Below, one piece after another: positions 62,157-64,000 of a stretch of 64,000 bases of DNA; the stretch's first letter is position 1, and each line of letters begins with the position of its first letter. Source of the DNA: Clostridia bacterium. Its GTDB lineage: Bacteria; Bacillota; Clostridia; Lachnospirales; Lachnospiraceae. The position numbers and the translations under genes were made by a program. The stretch is taken from positions 62,001 through 126,000 of the forward strand of contig CAJTFD010000009.1 of NCBI GenBank assembly GCA_910575625.1, in the 5' to 3' direction. A model generated the notes under the pieces. The model ran no database searches, was not told where the DNA came from, and worked only from the letters and a program-made list of their open reading frames with translations.

Positions 62157-64000
62157 TCATGCTCTCCTGTTGTAATTGATCAGGCAGCCCTGGAGGATGA
62201 TCTCACGCTCATCATCTGTCAGATCCCCCAGAGCCACTGTGAAGGGTGTCAAGCCCTCACCTACGCAAAATACCTGGATGCTGTCCGCATTCTCTGCGAC
62301 TGCGCGGCGCACATCCGGCAGGAACAGGTAATCCCCGTTCGCAAACGGCAGCTCCCCCTCCCCGATCAGCAGGGGCAGCATCCCCCAGTTGATCAGATTA
62401 GAGCGGTAACGTTTCGTCGCATACTCCCGGGCGATATTCGCCCAGCCGCCCAGGACTTTCTGACAGGAGGCCGCCTGTTCCCGAGCCGAACCATCTCCCG
62501 GCTTTTCGGCAAAGATCGTGCTCCCCACACCCAGGCTCTCACTGTCTGCCGCTTTTACCTGCGGATAGTCTTTCTGGATGACCTCTAACACAGCTTTCAG
62601 CTCCGGAAGCGCCTCTGTGGGCTCCCCGCCCTGGCGGATTGCATCCTCGGCTTTTTGCACCTCTTTGGCCCGTCCCACATAAGCCGGGTCTTTCCGCGAC
62701 AGGGTAAATTCTGCCAGTCCCAGCGGATTGGAACGATAGGAGGATGTCTCCCCGGAGGGGATCAGCTCATCCGTCGTGGTCACCGGGTCGTGGATCTCGG
62801 ATACCACCTTCAAGATCAGGTGCTGCGGCAGGGCGGCCATGGAGGGCCAGTCCTTGATGTTCGGCCCAAACTGGATCTCGGTGGACGGATCCGCCTGGCC
62901 CTTGCTGTCAAATACCCGGTTCTCATAGATCGTCTTGTCAAAGAAATACTTGGGCCTGCTGTATGTGCCGGTGTACTCTGTGGCCGGGGTCAGGAAGCCC
63001 TTGCTGGCCGCTGTGGCCGCTATGGAGCGGGCATCCATCAGGGCCACTGAGGAGATCTGACCGTTCTGGATCTTGGATCCCTCCCGATTGGGGAAGTTCC
63101 GGGTGGAGTGGCGGATACTCAGGCCATTGTTGGACGGTGTGTCCCCGGCTCCGAAACACGGCCCGCAGAAAGCCGTCTTCACCACGGCCCCTGTGCGCAT
63201 CAGGTCCGCCAGGACTCCGTTTCTCGCCAGTTCCGTGTAGATCGGGGTGCTGGCCGGATACACGCTCAATGTAAATTTATCCGCACCGATGCTCGCCCCC
63301 CGCAGGATGTCCGCGGCATCGCAGATATTTTCATACCCGCCTCCGGCGCACCCGGCGATGATCCCCTGCTCCACATAGAGCCGCCCGCCGACGACTTTAT
63401 CCTGTAAAGAAAATTCCACCTGGCCGTCCAGGCTGACCTGCGCCCGCTTTTCCACATCTGCCAGCACGTCTTTTAAGTTGGCGTTCACCTCCTCGATCGT
63501 ATAGGTGTTGCTGGGGTGGAACGGCATCGCGATCATCGGACGGATCTCACTTAAGTCGATCTCGATCATCCCGTCGTAGTAGGCGACCGGCCCGGGAGAG
63601 AGTTCCCTATACTCCCCGCTGCGCCCGTGGATCTCGTAAAACTCCCGGATCTTCTCATCGGTCCTCCAGATGGAAGACAGACAGGTGGTCTCCGTCGTCA
63701 TCACGTCCACGCCGATGCGGAAATCTGCTGAGAGGTTCGACACGCCGGGGCCGACGAACTCCATGACCTTATTCTTCACATAACCGCTGTCAAAGACTTC
63801 CCCGATGATCGCCAGAGCCACGTCCTGGGGCCCCACGCCGGGAATCGGCTCGCCTTTCAGATAGACACCCACCACTTCCGGCATGGGGATATCATACGTC
63901 TGCTCCAGGAGCTGCTTCACCAGTTCCGGCCCGCCCTCGCCCATGGCCATGGCGCCCAGCGCCCCGTAGCGGGTGTGGCTGTCCGAGCCCAGGATCATCC
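62157..64000 (-). CDS. Aconitase-family hydratase (5' end outside window)
   Basis: A 3' portion of about 614 codons. It begins inside the aconitase signature LGSDSHTRYGALGAMAMGEGG, so the N-terminal 100-plus residues lie to the right of the window. Fe-S cysteine ligands are in IIAGCAGGGYENI and CGPCFGAG, the pattern of the aconitase/LeuC superfamily. A C-terminal swivel domain follows (NLINWGMLPLLI, ILQGCLINYN). It is closest to clostridial hydratases of the AcnA-like type, probably a dehydratase/isomerase of a small tricarboxylic or related acid. It lies 26 bases before ispE. Confidence 0.85.
   Translation of the reverse strand, partial: MILGSDSHTRYGALGAMAMGEGGPELVKQLLEQTYDIPMPEVVGVYLKGEPIPGVGPQDVALAIIGEVFDSGYVKNKVMEFVGPGVSNLSADFRIGVDVMTTETTCLSSIWRTDEKIREFYEIHGRSGEYRELSPGPVAYYDGMIEIDLSEIRPMIAMPFHPSNTYTIEEVNANLKDVLADVEKRAQVSLDGQVEFSLQDKVVGGRLYVEQGIIAGCAGGGYENICDAADILRGASIGADKFTLSVYPASTPIYTELARNGVLADLMRTGAVVKTAFCGPCFGAGDTPSNNGLSIRHSTRNFPNREGSKIQNGQISSVALMDARSIAATAASKGFLTPATEYTGTYSRPKYFFDKTIYENRVFDSKGQADPSTEIQFGPNIKDWPSMAALPQHLILKVVSEIHDPVTTTDELIPSGETSSYRSNPLGLAEFTLSRKDPAYVGRAKEVQKAEDAIRQGGEPTEALPELKAVLEVIQKDYPQVKAADSESLGVGSTIFAEKPGDGSAREQAASCQKVLGGWANIAREYATKRYRSNLINWGMLPLLIGEGELPFANGDYLFLPDVRRAVAENADSIQVFCVGEGLTPFTVALGDLTDDEREIILQGCLINYNRRA

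Overview
The window looks like chromosomal DNA of a motile, anaerobic, low-to-moderate GC Firmicute, most likely a gut Lachnospiraceae-type Clostridium relative. The signs are a clostridial-order rnfCDGEAB operon, a CIRCE-controlled clpB, an LPxTG/class C sortase pilus, a flagellin gene beside glycosyltransferases, and corrinoid uptake with CbiZ. Ribosome binding sites are strong AGGAGG types, and promoters close to TTGACA-N17-TATAAT can be read in front of many units. No rRNA, prophage, plasmid gene or CRISPR array is visible.

Layout. 1-3.4 kb (minus): a hybrid sensor kinase (running off the left edge) and a receiver-only protein. 3.6-8.6 kb (minus): the six-gene Rnf complex. 8.7-9.7 kb (plus): a YprB-like exonuclease. 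9.8-16.8 kb (minus): cvfB, dnaE, a small protein, pfkA with its own promoter, and a TrkH/KtrB potassium transporter. 16.9-17.0 kb: tRNA-Gln(CTG). 17.4-21.9 kb (minus): a MarR regulator and a heterodimeric ABC exporter. 22.1-22.9 kb: a decayed Rpn-family nuclease gene and a small plus-strand gene. 23.1-25.7 kb: clpB. 25.8-27.3 kb: a MATE transporter behind an attenuator-like leader. 27.4-30.9 kb: an ECF-type sigma factor, a stop-interrupted small gene, a hypothetical protein, a BTAD-type regulator and a secreted transglutaminase-like protein.

31.1-45.6 kb (minus) is the most distinctive part: one long surface-structure locus. In transcription order it holds a coiled-coil protein, a signal peptidase I, a 1645-residue LPxTG adhesin with 13 Cys/His modules, an LPSTG backbone pilin, a class C sortase, five exported proteins (two with SipW-type leaders) and a SipW-type signal peptidase. 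A hairpin terminator after the pilin gene suggests graded expression.

45.7-46.2 kb holds palindromic repeat copies and degraded coding sequence. 46.3-55.9 kb is a flagellar/glycosylation neighbourhood: a CgeB-like protein, two GT2 glycosyltransferases with helical-repeat C-termini, flagellin with a CsrA-site-like leader hairpin, a TPR-like protein, an intact Rpn nuclease, a divergent coiled-coil protein, a third glycosyltransferase and a PilZ protein. 56.0-60.4 kb (plus): corrinoid ABC transporter (btuF, btuC, btuD-like) plus cbiZ. 60.6-64 kb (minus): an aconitase-family hydratase (N-terminus outside the window), ispE and a FadR-type GntR regulator.

Starts were chosen by ribosome-binding-site position; functions are family-level assignments by reading motifs, with no database search.
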